From contig CM028931.1 of NCBI GenBank assembly GCA_016801845.1, forward strand, positions 13,649,555 to 13,713,554: a DNA stretch of 64,000 bases, read 5' to 3'. Position 1 is the stretch's first letter; every line of letters starts with the position of its first letter. This DNA comes from Polydactylus sextarius (taxonomy: Eukaryota; Chordata; Actinopteri; Polynemidae). Positions 45,201 through 55,730 of the stretch are shown here, one piece after another. Below the pieces are notes generated by a model. That model was given only the letters and a program-made list of their open reading frames with translations, made no database searches and was not told where the DNA came from. Both the position numbers and the translations under genes were made by a program.

Positions 45201-47151
45201 TTACAGACGGTGTCGATGGTTTGTACTGTCTTTTCTCATCACGGCGCTTTACTCCAGCTCTACCTCCACCTTATCTCCACCAGGATCTGGGGTCTCTTGT
45301 CAGGTCGTATCTCTGAGCAGAAGTGTCATCAGGCGATCACTGGTGTAACAATAGACTAACGGCTCAACGGCTCTCTGGTTGTCAAACAAAAAAAAGCCAT
45401 CCTGATAAAAAGGAAGAGAACATTTTAATTAAAATGTTGAAAAGTTTAGGTAAAAAGAGGAAAAAAGTAAGAAAAATGAGACGCTGTCAAACTGGCTGCC
45501 ACTCACGCAGCGCCATTATTATTCTCTATAAAATGTATTTTTGTTAATATTTTTGGGGTTCCTGGAATGGATTAATTGCTTCAGTTTTCGTACATTCGCT
45601 TTTCATCAGACTTTTTTGAACGGAATCATCACGAAAACCGAGGTTCCACTGTACATTATTCTGCCAATTCCAATGTCACAAATTTTAAGATTTGACCTTT
45701 GAACATTTCAAAAACACAGAGACAGGAATTCTATACCATTCTCTGTGGTGTTTCCTCAACAAAACGAACCGATTAAATCAAGAAAATAATCCATACATTA
45801 ATAGATCGGACAGTAATCCCACTACAGATATTTCAGTTGTCCCTATTTTTGATTCTACCTCCAAAATAAAGCGGTTTAGAAGCGATCTGATCTCACAAAG
45901 TTATGAGCTCTGATCGAAAAAAAAAAACTTTAAAAAAACAAATCTTCCTTTTTTGTATCTAAATCCTCACATTTGGAGGTTAAAGGCTGCTCCAGTTCCC
46001 ATTAATTTTTTTTTCTTTTTCCATTTACTCTGCCCTCGGCTTCAGCCCGAGCACATTCAGGTCAGAAGGGGATTAGACCTGATGTGTGCATCTCCAGAAT
46101 GCAGATCAGCGCGCCGTGGTCCCTCAGCAGCCCGTAATAGTGGTCGCCATCTAAAGATAGAGGCGTGATTATGGAAAAGAAATAAATAAATGAATGGCCA
46201 GCGTATTACTGCATCCTGTAATCCCACCGTAGATTATGTAAGGGGCTCAACCCCCCTACTACAAATACTAGATGCTGCTCATGTAGCCTTCGTATCAGTG
46301 AGGTGCTGCTGATTCGCTGCGAGACATTTGATAGCGTGAGACAAACAACTGGATGAGATCTGCACAGGAAATAGAAAAAAGCCAAGTCTGGATTTTAATG
46401 TTTTTACTTCATTGCCGAAGTGCAAAAGGAGATGAGGCAGAACGATATAGAGAAAAAGGGAGGTTAATGGAGAAGAATGTTAATGAAAAGCTAAAACAAG
46501 GCACTGTCACGGTCTCATTTGTCAAGTGAGCGTATCGAAAACGATTCATTACACCCGTGTGGGGGGTGTGGGACAAAAAATTAACTCATCAAAATCATTT
46601 AATTGACCTTTCGTCTAACGGAAAAATGGCTTACGTTTCTATCAGTGGAGTGTTGAAGTGCCTTGATTTGATAAAAAAAAAAAAAAAATCGAGTCTTGTT
46701 TCTGTCGTCGCTCATTAGAAAGGGTGCATTAGTCCGACCGGGCGCAAGGGGACACGGAGCTCAGTGTTAGTTTTGTCAAATTCACATTAACACCTCAGTC
46801 AACACTAATTAACACTTCAGCAGCTTATAAGCAGCACATACAGTAGAAGACTGATACCCAAGATACACAGAGGCTCCACTTTTCCTATTCTGCTCACTTT
46901 TCCCTCTCACACGTCCACACACTGAGAGTAAAAACAAGGGTTAGCTTGTGTGAACTGAATAATAAGCACCTCCTGTACAATTCAAGCAAGAGTGAGCAGG
47001 ACAACAATCCCCCGCTTCATCCTTCAGGCAAACTCATTTTGGAATTAAAGTGAATCAAAGGGAAACCCTGGTAATAAATTGTGAATTAGTGTAAATACCC
47101 AAATGAGTGTCGACTGTCCCCATGTTCCCATTACGCTTCTTTTCTGTGCAG
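42296..47151 (+). other. olfm1: olfm1 intron Z1-Z2 (largest Z intron)
   Basis: Non-coding, 4856 bp. It carries a 1125-bp terminal-inverted-repeat element (44527-45651). Outside it there are poly(T) (42666-42680), poly(A) (46673-46687) and CpG-bearing, complex blocks at about 43140-43340 and 46020-46160 that might be regulatory. The acceptor cgcttcttttctgtgcag ends at 47151. Confidence 0.85.
44527..45651. mobile_element. TA-flanked Tc1/mariner-type (Tigger-like) non-autonomous element
   Basis: The left end is CAGTCAAACCACACTGTTTG. The right end, reverse-complemented, is CAGTGGAACCTCGGTTTTCG. About 14-15 of the first 20 positions agree, and both sides are bounded by TA (44525-44526, 45652-45653), the target duplication of this superfamily. 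The inner sequence near each end repeats 'ttttcgtac'. No transposase was recognised in the open frames inside (for example at 45157). The Tigger assignment comes from the 'CAGTGG-ACCTCGGTTTTCG' style of end and is tentative. Confidence 0.6.
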
Positions 47152-47258
47152 CGTGCGGAAAACTGACGGGCATCAGCGACCCCATCACAATCAAGACGTC
47201 TGGGTCCAGGTTCGGTTCCTGGATGACCGACCCTCTGGCGCCTGAAGGAGACACGCGG
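47152..47258 (+). CDS. olfm1: olfm1 exon Z2, olfactomedin domain start
   Basis: It completes codon 226 and encodes residues to 261: ACGKLTGISDPITIKTSGSR, then FGSWMTDPLAPEGDTR. Cys227 (ACGKL) is the cysteine that pairs with Cys409 in the last exon to close the five-bladed olfactomedin propeller in this family. The WMTDPLAP stretch is a hallmark of the domain. Acceptor ctgtgcag; it ends in phase 0 at CGG before the donor GTATGT (47259) and continues R|VWYMDGY. Human has EGDNR where this has EGDTR. Confidence 0.96.
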
Positions 47259-49873
47259 GTATGTACTGCTGCAAACACACTCCACACTACTCTGACATGT
47301 GCTAATAGGGAGCTTAAGTCACGTCCATCTACCTCCGGTCAATGGGTCGCATGCTCGTTAAAAATTATGAATGAGAGTCAATGGAGAGATAAAAATGATT
47401 TTTTTTTTGGTCCCGTTTGAAATGTATCATGGTTTTCACACATGATGTTTGCTAATTAATTTTATGTGATGTTTGTTAATTTTGGAGAGCACTGTTTAGT
47501 GACAGGCAGCAAATGTTACTTTGGGTTATGTGTGAGACCACTTGGGGACTATAACGCTCGTTGACAGCTAACGTTAGCTTAACAGCTAGCTACAGCTAAC
47601 CTGGGAAAATATCTCACCTGGTAAGTTTTATCCACCTACTCCTTATTCTGGACTGTTTGGTTTGTAGTCGAACCAGTTATGTATTTTCAGAGGCAGATAA
47701 ATCAACAATTACACCACAAACATAGTCTTGACTTACACTTATAGTTATCGTTTAAATTAAGGTACAGAATGTGTGTGATTCAGGGTAGAAGTTAAGGTGG
47801 ATCAGAAAATAATCTTTATCTCTCCATTGACTTTCATTCTTTTTTTTAAATCGATCCAAGGACGCAGTGGGGACAACCAGACGGGGCGTGACTTAGGCTC
47901 CCTATACACTACCTCACTTGAGACATGAAGCTACATGAACTAGCCGTTTAGCTCAAGTCAGCTCTGACTGACTCTTTCTTGAGGTAAAAACATCGGAAGG
48001 TCTCTAATTAATGCGCCACGCCTCGTTTGTTTAATCGGTGCAAAAAGCCGACCATAAATTGTGGTTTCGCTTGGAGAGGATACCTGCAACCTCAGTCATC
48101 CGCTGACTCCAGGAAGTCGCTGTTCGCTGCCAGCAAACGGTCTGATGCATAACTGCCCCATAAAACAACAATTAGTGAGCTGTGGCGGAGCACCGGTAGG
48201 TGGGATTTGTTATTGTTGGCCAGAGCGAGGCTAGCTGTTTCCCATTATTTCACAGAGTTTATGCTAAGCTAATCTAATGGAAAGATGTGGTATCAACTGT
48301 CCCCCAAACATATTTTATCACATTTTTTTCTACAATCCAAATTGTCTGCTGGTGTGTTATTATGCTCCATGTTTTTCTTTGTTTTCTATCTTATAATTTC
48401 ACCCTACCGTGTATATATGTGTGTGTATTTGGTCATATTTGGTTTGCGAGACACATAAAAGATGAACATAATATTTGATGTGCACAAACTGGGGGAGGAG
48501 AAGATGAAAACAATCTGCCATCCTGCTGGCTGTAAACCTTGAAATGCAGATGCATACCACCCCCCTCCCAACCTCCCCACCCTCACCCGCTCGTCTTTGT
48601 TCAAGTTGCACCTACCTGCAGACACGACCTCCACCTGTGGTCAAGGTCAACTCTGACTTCCTGGTTTAATTGCCCGCTGTCCTTTCACCATCAGCTGACT
48701 GCATCTGTCTGCGTCTGTCAGCTCAGTTAAACGACTCCGCTTTCATTACTCAAATGCATAAAAATGAAATGCCAAGAATAAATCTATATGTTTTTTTTTT
48801 TTTTTTTTTTTTTTTGCTGGCCAGTGGATGAAGAAAGTGGAGAGATGGCTGGAAGTAAAGACAGTTTATTTGTCTGCTAAACGCGAACACGCTCTTTGTG
48901 CTCCCACTTTATGAGACACATTAATAAAAGACAGGGTTCTCGGTGTCACATGGGAGGAAGTAAAAAAAAAAAACAAAACTTTGGGCACGGGAGAAGTTCG
49001 AATCTGCAGTTTGTTTTCTGAAGGCACACTGTCATGACAACACAGACTTGTTTAATGTGTTAATTAAAAAAAAAAAAAGAACTCTTAGCAGCGAGGGTGA
49101 AGCTTCACTGCTGACTAAGATTATATTTAGCATGCGGTAAAGACAACTTTTTTTTGTAGAAACTAATACATTTTGAAGAGAACACATGAAAGACGTGGCG
49201 CGTTATCAAAGAGCAGGAAAAGAAGAATGAGTGTAATTGACAGGAACAGACAGCCTTGCTCTACTTCTTTTCATCTCTTGGTTTCCTTACCTCGTTTTTT
49301 TTTTTTTTTTTTTCTTCTGTGCCCGTTGAGACCCGCTTCCTTGATGTGAATTATTTTTTAAGTCAATCACAGTGGTGCACGGATGCAGCCAAAGGGGGGC
49401 GGGGGCTTCAGGTGTCTCGCTCCCGCCGAGACCGAGGAAGCGTTTGAGCCTTTAGCAGCTGCGGGATGGGAGCTCTGCTGCCCACCACCACAGGGGCCAA
49501 CAGGAAGCCGGTAGAAGCGGCTGATATTCGCCTTTTATCTAGAATGATGGGCATTATCCCTACAGGGCCCGGCTCACGCCACCCCGTGGCTGTCATCCTG
49601 ACTGTTTGTATTCAGGAGCTGCTGGATCTCCGCTTCGTGGTCTCCTTGAGGAAGACTCAACGCCAACTTAATTGGGATGCTTGCTGACGCCTAGATTTGA
49701 TTTATTCTGTGTGTGATCTGCATACAAGCCGCTGATATTCACAAAGGCGTGCTGACGAATGATGATGATAGGGTTTCAAGATCTGAAGGGATGTTGTGTT
49801 TCATTCTAACTCCTCCATCTTTTTTTAAATTTTTTTATTTTTTTTTCGTTTTTTGTCTTGTCATGATGTTCAG
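47259..49873 (+). other. olfm1: olfm1 intron Z2-Z3
   Basis: Non-coding. It contains a terminal-inverted-repeat element of about 600 bp (47305-47905), poly(T) runs (48791-48815, 49297-49313), poly(A) runs (48962-48974, 49066-49079), and a GC-rich complex block at 49380-49690 that may be conserved. The acceptor is T-rich and ends ttgtcatgatgttcag at 49873. Confidence 0.85.
47305..47905. mobile_element. MITE with long terminal inverted repeats
   Basis: The left end ATAGGGAGCTTAAGTCACG pairs with the right end CGTGACTTAGGCTCCCTAT with one mismatch. The inverted similarity goes further in: gagtcaatggagagataaaa (left, 47371-47390) against tttatctctccattgacttt (right). The inverted repeats are thus about 90-100 bp long, with gaps. 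The interior has no open frame of note and includes gctaacgttagctt-like palindromes at about 47567-47582. It may be a Tc1/mariner or hAT-type element; flanking bases are TA on both sides in one alignment, but the exact duplication is unclear. Confidence 0.65.
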
Positions 49874-50548
49874 GTCTGGTACATGGACGGTTACCACAAC
49901 AACCGCTTCGTGCGCGAGTACAAGTCGATGCAGGACTTCATGACGTCGGACAACTTCACCTCCCACCGGCTGCCTCACCCGTGGTCCGGTACGGGCCAGG
50001 TCGTCTACAACGGCTCCATCTACTTCAACAAATTCCAGAGCCACGTCATCATCAAGTTCGACTTCCGCACCTCGTCCATCAGCAAGTCCCGGCAACTCGA
50101 CTACGCCGGCTTCAATAACGCGTACCACTACGCCTGGGGCGGCCACTCTGACATTGATCTAATGGTGGACGAGGGAGGATTGTGGGCCGTCTACGCCACC
50201 AACCAGAACGCCGGTAATATTGTCATCAGTAAGCTCAACCCCAACACGCTGCAGATCATCAAAAGCTGGACCACCAACCATCCCAAAAGGAGCGCTGGCG
50301 AGTCTTTTATGATCTGCGGCACTCTATATGTTACCAATGGCTACTCGGGAGGCACCAAGGTTTACTACGCCTACTCCACCAACTCCTCCACCTATGAGTA
50401 CATCGACATTGCCTTCCAGAATAAGTACTCGCATATTTCCATGCTGGACTACAACCCGCGTGACCGCGCCCTCTACGCTTGGAACAATGGCCACCAGGTC
50501 CTCTACAATGTAACGCTGTTCCACGTTATCCGCTCAGAAGAACTGTAA
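49874..50548 (+). CDS. olfm1: olfm1 last coding exon Z3, olfactomedin propeller
   Basis: It encodes residues 262-485 and the stop TAA (50546-50548). It begins VWYMDGYHNNRFVREYKSM, continues through GGHSDIDLMVDE (Asp354/Asp356), NQNAGN, ICGTLYV (Cys409, partner of Cys227) and SMLDYNP (Asp453), and ends VIRSEEL. In olfactomedin propellers, acidic and Asn residues in these positions bind a central calcium. Sequons are at N288, N307, N431 and N473. The human site N394 is absent, since the sequence reads WTTNHP. Phase 0 acceptor. Codon use is markedly GC-rich at the third position compared with Z1. The C-terminal SEEL replaces SDEL, which resembles an ER-retrieval tail. Confidence 0.97.
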   Translation, partial: VWYMDGYHNNRFVREYKSMQDFMTSDNFTSHRLPHPWSGTGQVVYNGSIYFNKFQSHVIIKFDFRTSSISKSRQLDYAGFNNAYHYAWGGHSDIDLMVDEGGLWAVYATNQNAGNIVISKLNPNTLQIIKSWTTNHPKRSAGESFMICGTLYVTNGYSGGTKVYYAYSTNSSTYEYIDIAFQNKYSHISMLDYNPRDRALYAWNNGHQVLYNVTLFHVIRSEEL

Positions 50549-50877
50549 CCACGGAATAACGGATTACATCCATCAATACGTATTGTCTGTGTAGAGATCT
50601 CCCTATATACAAGAATATATCTGCGAAACAGAAAAAGAAAAAAAATAAATAAATGGCGAGACGATTTTATTTATAATATCAAATGATTTTACCGAGAGAC
50701 TGAATCAACAGTGAATGCAAAGTGGATTGAATGTGCATATACACAACACTGAAAAAATAAATATATATATATATATATCAAAAATTGAAGGGTTTCATTC
50801 CAAAATGTGGTATATTTATATTAGTAAAAAGCTTTATCAGTTAATATCGCAGACGAGAGATCGAAATGGAACTGTTT

Positions 50878-50885
50878 TGTAAATA
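50878..50885 (+). promoter_or_regulatory. olfm1: Pumilio-type element in the 3' UTR
   Basis: TGTAAATA fits the Pumilio consensus UGUANAUA exactly. It is a single site; whether it is used is unknown. Confidence 0.3.
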
Positions 50886-51419
50886 ACAGACTTAATACGA
50901 GTTTAAAAGTTTAAAAGCTACCCATAGTAGACTTTATTTTAATAGCTTCCATCTTTTTTTGTTAGAGGTATTTTATTTTGGAATGGAACTCTTTAATTGT
51001 TTGCCGCATAGAAAAAAAACATTGATTGTAAAAGTAGACTATATATCAGATGTAAAAGAATAAGAACAGATGCCAAAAAACAAAACAAGAAAAAAAAAAA
51101 ACAAGAAACAGAAACATCACGCCTTTCTTTTTATATACATATATATATATATACATATACATATGTATAAAACGGAATATCAATCTAAGCTCATCCCTGT
51201 GGCGAGTCCGGTTCTTCTGTGGGAATTCCTCCCAGCTGACGGAGGATGGGGAGGGTGGGGTTGGGTGAGCGGGCGGGGGGGGGGGGCAGGGTCCTGAGAC
51301 AAAAGACTGTTTGGCTGATAAAAAGACAAAAAGACAAAAAGACAAAAAGAGCGGGAGGGCCATCCGGAAGTCAGAAGATCCGATCGTCCATCACGTCGTT
51401 TTTAACCGAGCACAGTAGC

Positions 51420-51451
<32 letters not shown>

Positions 51452-51663
51452 TAGAGAAACTGCGAATCAACAATAACGACATCCACTGGAAAAAAAAAAA
51501 AAAAAAAAAAAAAGACCTGAAGGCACTGACTGTTGACAGCGCTGTTGTTTGACATGATTTTCCTGTGTTAGTGAACTATGTGTGAAAAGGCTTTCTTTGC
51601 ATGAGTGTTTTCTATCACTCTGGTATGCTCTTCTGAATGTCTTTTGCTGTATGATACTATATA

Positions 51664-51701
<38 letters not shown>

Positions 51702-52349
51702 GGAGGGAAGGGGTGGGGAGGGAGGGAAGAAGGAACGGGTGGGGGTACAAAAACCTGCGGGATTGAAGGATTTGCAAAGATATTAGCTTTGTTTTGTTTT
51801 TTTTTTTTTTTCGTGCTTTTTTCCCGTTCATTTCCACGTTTTTTTATTAGGTTTTTTGTTTTTTTTTTGTCCATTTCTAATTCTTCGCAATCATTTTTTG
51901 TTTTTCCCAAATGTTCTTGTACCACTGTAACTGTCGGCACCGGGCTTGCCTCTCTGTATTTGTTTATCTGGACTGCGTGGGAGGAATCTATCTAATCTCG
52001 CATCTCTCCAAAGAAGAAGTAGAAAGAAAAAAAAAAAAAAAACAAAACAAAACAAACAGAATGTATCAAGCATTGTATCCTGGGAACCTGGTAGTCCTAT
52101 CTTTAATTCACATCATGCGCCTGTAGTACCGAGAGGTTGTTGTTTTTATTTATTTACTTACTTTTTTGGTTTTGTTTTTTTTCGTTTAGAGGATTATCCG
52201 GTTTCATGTCATGTATCCTGCCCCACTGCTAGCGAAGGATGATGCTGTTTTAAATGTATACCCTTGCCGAGGACAAAAGCTTTCCACTCCTTTTTGCGCT
52301 TTGCTGGACATGTGTTGTATCTGAGATGAGATAGTTAATGATTCGTGTC

Positions 52350-52355
52350 AATAAA
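52350..52355 (+). promoter_or_regulatory. olfm1: poly(A) signal of the full-length olfm1 transcripts
   Basis: AATAAA followed after about 20 bases by a GT-rich stretch (gattgttgccttggcgtg). The strongest candidate for the gene end. Confidence 0.7.
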
Positions 52356-52749
52356 ACAGAGAAATCTGACGCACGGATTGTTGCCTTGGCGTGCCGCCGC
52401 TGTTAAGCATACGGCCATTTGTATGGACGTCCTCCTAATCTTGGGTAAAATGGCACCTCTTACTAATGAAAGGTCAAATTCATCAGCAACTTGAATTACA
52501 GCCTCACTGAGTCGGGTTTAATTCGATAAGCCCTTGAATTCTTGAAAAAAAAAAAATGGCCAAAAAAAAAAAACGTATCACCTTTGAACTCTGATCATTA
52601 CAATCTGTTCATCAATCCGAGTGAAATTCCTTCAAGGTTTTATCGACATATTACATCTACGCATCACGCATTCGCTGTGACATTGTTTCGATAAGCTTCT
52701 GCAGTGTCACGAGATTTATTTCCGTTCAGTGTCGCATTCATTTTTCACC

Positions 52750-52975
52750 AACATCTTGTATTGATGATGGGAGAGTCGGACCACTGGGGTTAAGGTCTGG
52801 ACTCTGTGGTGGCCTGTCCATGTGTAGAAATAATGTCTCAAGCTCCCTGAACCGGTCTTTCACAATTTGAGCCCGATCAATCCTGGTATTGTCATTTTGG
52901 AATATTCCTGTGTCATCAGGGAAGAAAAAATTATAATCAGAGCACTGCCCCCACAGGCTGGTACAGGTTCATCAG
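52750..52975 (-). mobile_element. Tc1/mariner transposase fragment, antisense
   Basis: The + strand text gatgggagagtcggaccact, ggtctggactctgtggtggc, tgaaccggtctttcacaatt, tgagcccgatcaatcctggt and aatattcctgtgtcatcagg is the reverse complement of the middle of a fish Tc1/mariner transposase gene that I recognise. An internal deletion joins it to 'gcactgcccccacaggctgg'. It is non-functional. Confidence 0.7.
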
Positions 52976-52989
52976 GTGGCTACTAGTGT

Positions 52990-53190
52990 ATATATTTCGT
53001 TCAAACTGATTTTGAGGGCTCATATTTACCATTTTGGTCAACAAAATCAAATCAAATCAGTTCCTGTAGTCCTAGTAAACATTTGTGCCAAATGTTTAAA
53101 GGAATCCATTGTGGCCTTTAAAATTTTGCCAATTTTAAAGGGATTTCCCTCAAGTTATTTTTGAGATATCGCATTCAGTTCATCACACTC
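52990..53190 (+). repeat. GAGGTCAC dispersed repeat, decayed
   Basis: It keeps the order of landmarks: caaaatcaaatcaaatcag, gtaaacatttgtgccaaatg, ttccctcaagttatttttga, gagatatcgcattcag. The core itself is missing, possibly because the neighbouring transposon fragment replaced it. Confidence 0.45.
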
Positions 53191-54775
53191 ACACTTTCCT
53201 TTTCCTGCTCTAACATTTAATTGGTCCGATTTTAACCAGGAGATTGTTAACAGCCTTGTGGACTCGATTGAGCAAAAGTTCCTCGGGCTCGCTTTAAGGT
53301 TTTAAAACGTCAACGTAAAACTTCTTCTGCTTTGTATAGCGTCGCAGCTATAGCTTCAGGGTTTCCTGGTTGATGAACAGTATTAGTGTGTCAGAAGCTG
53401 AAGTGACCCTGAATAACCCCACACTGCATTTTCTTTTCCTACCACTTGACTTTGCTTTGATTTGCATGAAGTGACGTCCTCTTACCGAAGCAAATCTGTC
53501 TACTTTTTGTTCACTCAACAACTTGTCGTTCTTTTTGATCTCCGCTCTGTTTCACTTAACCCCTCCCCCACCGCCCTTCTTTTTCCTCCCCCATCCTTCA
53601 GCCACTCCGTCTTTCCCGCTCTTTGTTGCTCCCGTTCCCTCACCGCCTCTTAGTCCTCTGATGTTTCAATCGATGAATAAATGATTGCTTCTATTCTCAC
53701 TCCGAGTGCTTGGCCAACACAAGCTGCTGCGCTCCCCAGAAAGAGATAGAGATAGAATTTGGGAGAGAGAGATAGCTCCACACACACACACACACACAAG
53801 AACAAGGAAAAAGAAACAGAGAAAGAGACGGATAGAAAAACATGTTGGGTGGAAGGTCTCACAGCGTATGACATGATGAGCTGTCAGTCAGCAGCTGAAT
53901 ATATTTGCATCTTTAAGCGGTGATTGGCGCATCAAGAGACATAGCAGCTCTCCGTCTATTCCCAGCCACCCCACTGACATCAAAACACACGCATTTAACC
54001 GTGAACCTGACAGTTGCATTTCATTTCATCATTTTGCACGTTGACTCTCTCTCTTTGCACCAAAGCCCTGTTTACTCTACAGTTAAATAGGTGCGGTAAG
54101 GCTAATTATCTTGCGCATACCTTGCCCTCTAAATGCCACAGCTACTGCAGCAGCTCTTCTGGGAGTATAAGGACGGACACAGTGAGAGGTTTGACCTTGC
54201 CTGGGCCAGCTGTAAGGTGCATCATTCCCCCCAAGGACGAAACCACTTATCAGCGATAGAGAGCTTGTGTGTACGTGCAAAACAACAGACTGTTGGCAAA
54301 AAAAAAAAAAAAAAAAAAACAGTTGTAGCACTGCAGTGACTTTACACCGCTGCACAAAAAACCTCTGACAATTTGTCACGATTGGAGACACATTACATAA
54401 TATACTTTTACAACTGATTCTCCGACAAAGCCTCACTGGCCCCTCTTGTACATTTTGAAGGCTGAGTTATGCAACCCTGAGAAATCTGACTGTCAGTCAG
54501 TGCTATTGAAGCTGACGCAAACTGCTAATTGATATTCAACAACACAACTTATTTATGCAGCTGTCTTTGCAAATGTATGTAAAATTATGTAACGTGGCCT
54601 TAGAAATGACAAAACTTGCCGCGAATGAGATACTTGCTCTGTGACATTATTTAGTGCAGAGTATCAGTTCAAACTAATCATTGTGCCTGTGTCATCTGTT
54701 TGATTGGAATCAGGTGCTTCATTCATGCTTCATCAGCACCGGCTCACTCATCAGCTGCTTGGCTTTCAGCTGACT
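53191..54775. other. downstream non-coding DNA
   Basis: No gene recognised. It has a CA tract (53778-53798), a GA-rich stretch (53741-53775, 53806-53830) and poly(A) (54300-54319). Confidence 0.5.
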
Positions 54776-54846
54776 AGTAACAGCCAATCGCATTCATACA
54801 GGTGCCCAACCTGTGCGAATGTGATTGGCTGTTACTTGTATATAAA
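54776..54846 (+). promoter_or_regulatory. long hairpin with inverted CCAAT boxes and a TATA-like motif
   Basis: The arms 54776-54800 (agtaacagccaatcgcattc...) and 54812-54836 (...gtgattggctgttact) pair at 22 of 25 positions. An inner aggt/acct pair closes a loop of about 5 nt. The arms carry CCAAT (54784-54788) and ATTGG (54824-54828). A TATATAAA follows at 54839-54846. Either an active or fossil promoter, or a foldback element; no open frame with family features follows. Confidence 0.4.
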
Positions 54847-55039
54847 CCTGACACTTCACGGCGTCACTCTGCTACACACTGATCACCTCAGTGTCCTCGT
54901 GTTGTGTTGAAGTTTTTATATGTTGTTGACTTTTTAAAGATCCAGTTCTCTCATCTGTTAAAGTGGGATTAGTTTTGTCCAATTAATCCTTGTTGCTGCT
55001 CAGAGAGCTCCCTTAAAAAAAGAAACTAATCCATTAGTT

Positions 55040-55195
55040 ATACCACCTATCCTCTGAGGGTTGTGAAGGGCCTGAGGTGGGGTACAGACTGGTAAGATTG
55101 CCAGTCTATCAAATCAATTTAGAGTTAAACCTGCAAGTCTTTAGACTGTGGGAAGAAGTCTAAGCATCTCAAGGAAAACCACTAAGACTGCAGAT
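55040..55195 (-). mobile_element. short teleost retroelement, decayed, antisense
   Basis: The + strand reads cacctatcctctgagggttg, gcctgaggtggggtacagac, caatttagagttaaacctgc and aagtctttagactgtgggaa. This is the reverse complement of the same common short element seen at 15807-16041, here in the middle part missing there. Confidence 0.45.
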
Positions 55196-55199
55196 TAAA

Positions 55200-55730
55200 C
55201 CACTGCAAAGGCGATGGCTGTGATGACTTGGCAAAGGCAGTGTGATGCTTTAAGAGTCCTGCCATTCATGTAGATATTACTTTAATATATACCACCCACC
55301 TTAACATTATTGCAGACCAAGCACATCCCTTCATGGAAACTGTATCCCCGACAGTCAGCGGCCTCTTTCAGCAGGATAACATTCCTTCCACACTGCAGCA
55401 ATGGTTCATTGTTGGTTTGAGGAACAAAATGATAGTTCAAGGTGTTGACTAAGCTCCAAAATCCCTAGATCTCAGTCCAATCCAGCATCTGTGGTGGGCA
55501 AACATGCCTGGTCCTCAGAGGCCCAACTTTACAATTTACAGAGGGCTTAATCCTAACCTTAAAGAATCTGCTGCTAACATCTTGAGGCTGGATACCACTG
55601 GACACTTTTAAAGGTCTAGTGGAGTCCATGCCTTGATGGGTTAGGGCTGTTTTGACTGCAGCAAAAGGGGACCTAGACAATATAATGCAGTTGGTGGTAA
55701 AGTTACACCTGCATGAAAAAAGACAGATCT
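55200..55730 (+). mobile_element. Tc1/mariner transposase C-terminal fragment, pseudogene
   Basis: Translation contains LFQQDNIP (55365-55388), matching the second catalytic Asp region (FQQDN) of this family. It also has SLDLSPIQHLW (about 55462-55494), where the family has SPDLNPIEHLW, so the catalytic Glu is Gln. Further on, 'ctagtggagtccatgccttg' and 'gctgttttgactgcagcaaa' match the usual C-terminus. Stops (for example in the VD*AP stretch) and frame changes show it is dead. Confidence 0.8.

Larger units (their letters stand above)
32495..52372 (+). other. olfm1: olfm1 (noelin/pancortin) transcription unit
   Basis: This is the only gene recognised in the window. Two first exons (B and A), two shared M exons, a short alternative terminal exon Y and three Z exons can be joined with GT-AG introns and no frame break. 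A-M-Z gives 50+50+52+109+224 = 485 residues, equal to the human noelin length as recalled; B-M-Z gives 457. The product ends VIRSEEL, close to the VIRSDEL end of OLFM1 and unlike the ends of OLFM2 and OLFM3. Noelin is a secreted, glycosylated, disulfide-linked oligomer of the nervous system that acts at synapses, on axon growth and on neural crest. Fish often keep olfm1a and olfm1b; I cannot tell which this is. The transcription start is estimated, and the end is taken from the AATAAA at 52350. Confidence 0.95.
50549..52372 (+). other. olfm1: 3' untranslated region of olfm1 Z transcripts
   Basis: About 1.8 kb, AT-rich. It holds several AATAAA/ATAAAT-type sites near 50642 and 50755, a Pumilio-type TGTAAATA at 50878-50885, a TA-rich run (51133-51167), a 4-fold AAAAAGAC repeat (51320-51348), poly(A) runs (51420-51445, 51490-51512, 51668-51697) and poly(T) (51798-51811). 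It ends with the signal at 52350. A long 3' UTR is usual for this neuronal gene. Confidence 0.75.

Noticed and set aside
49835..50524. Antisense and +2 frame open frames under the last olfm1 exon
   Set aside because: They are by-products of the GC-rich third positions in the olfactomedin coding frame.
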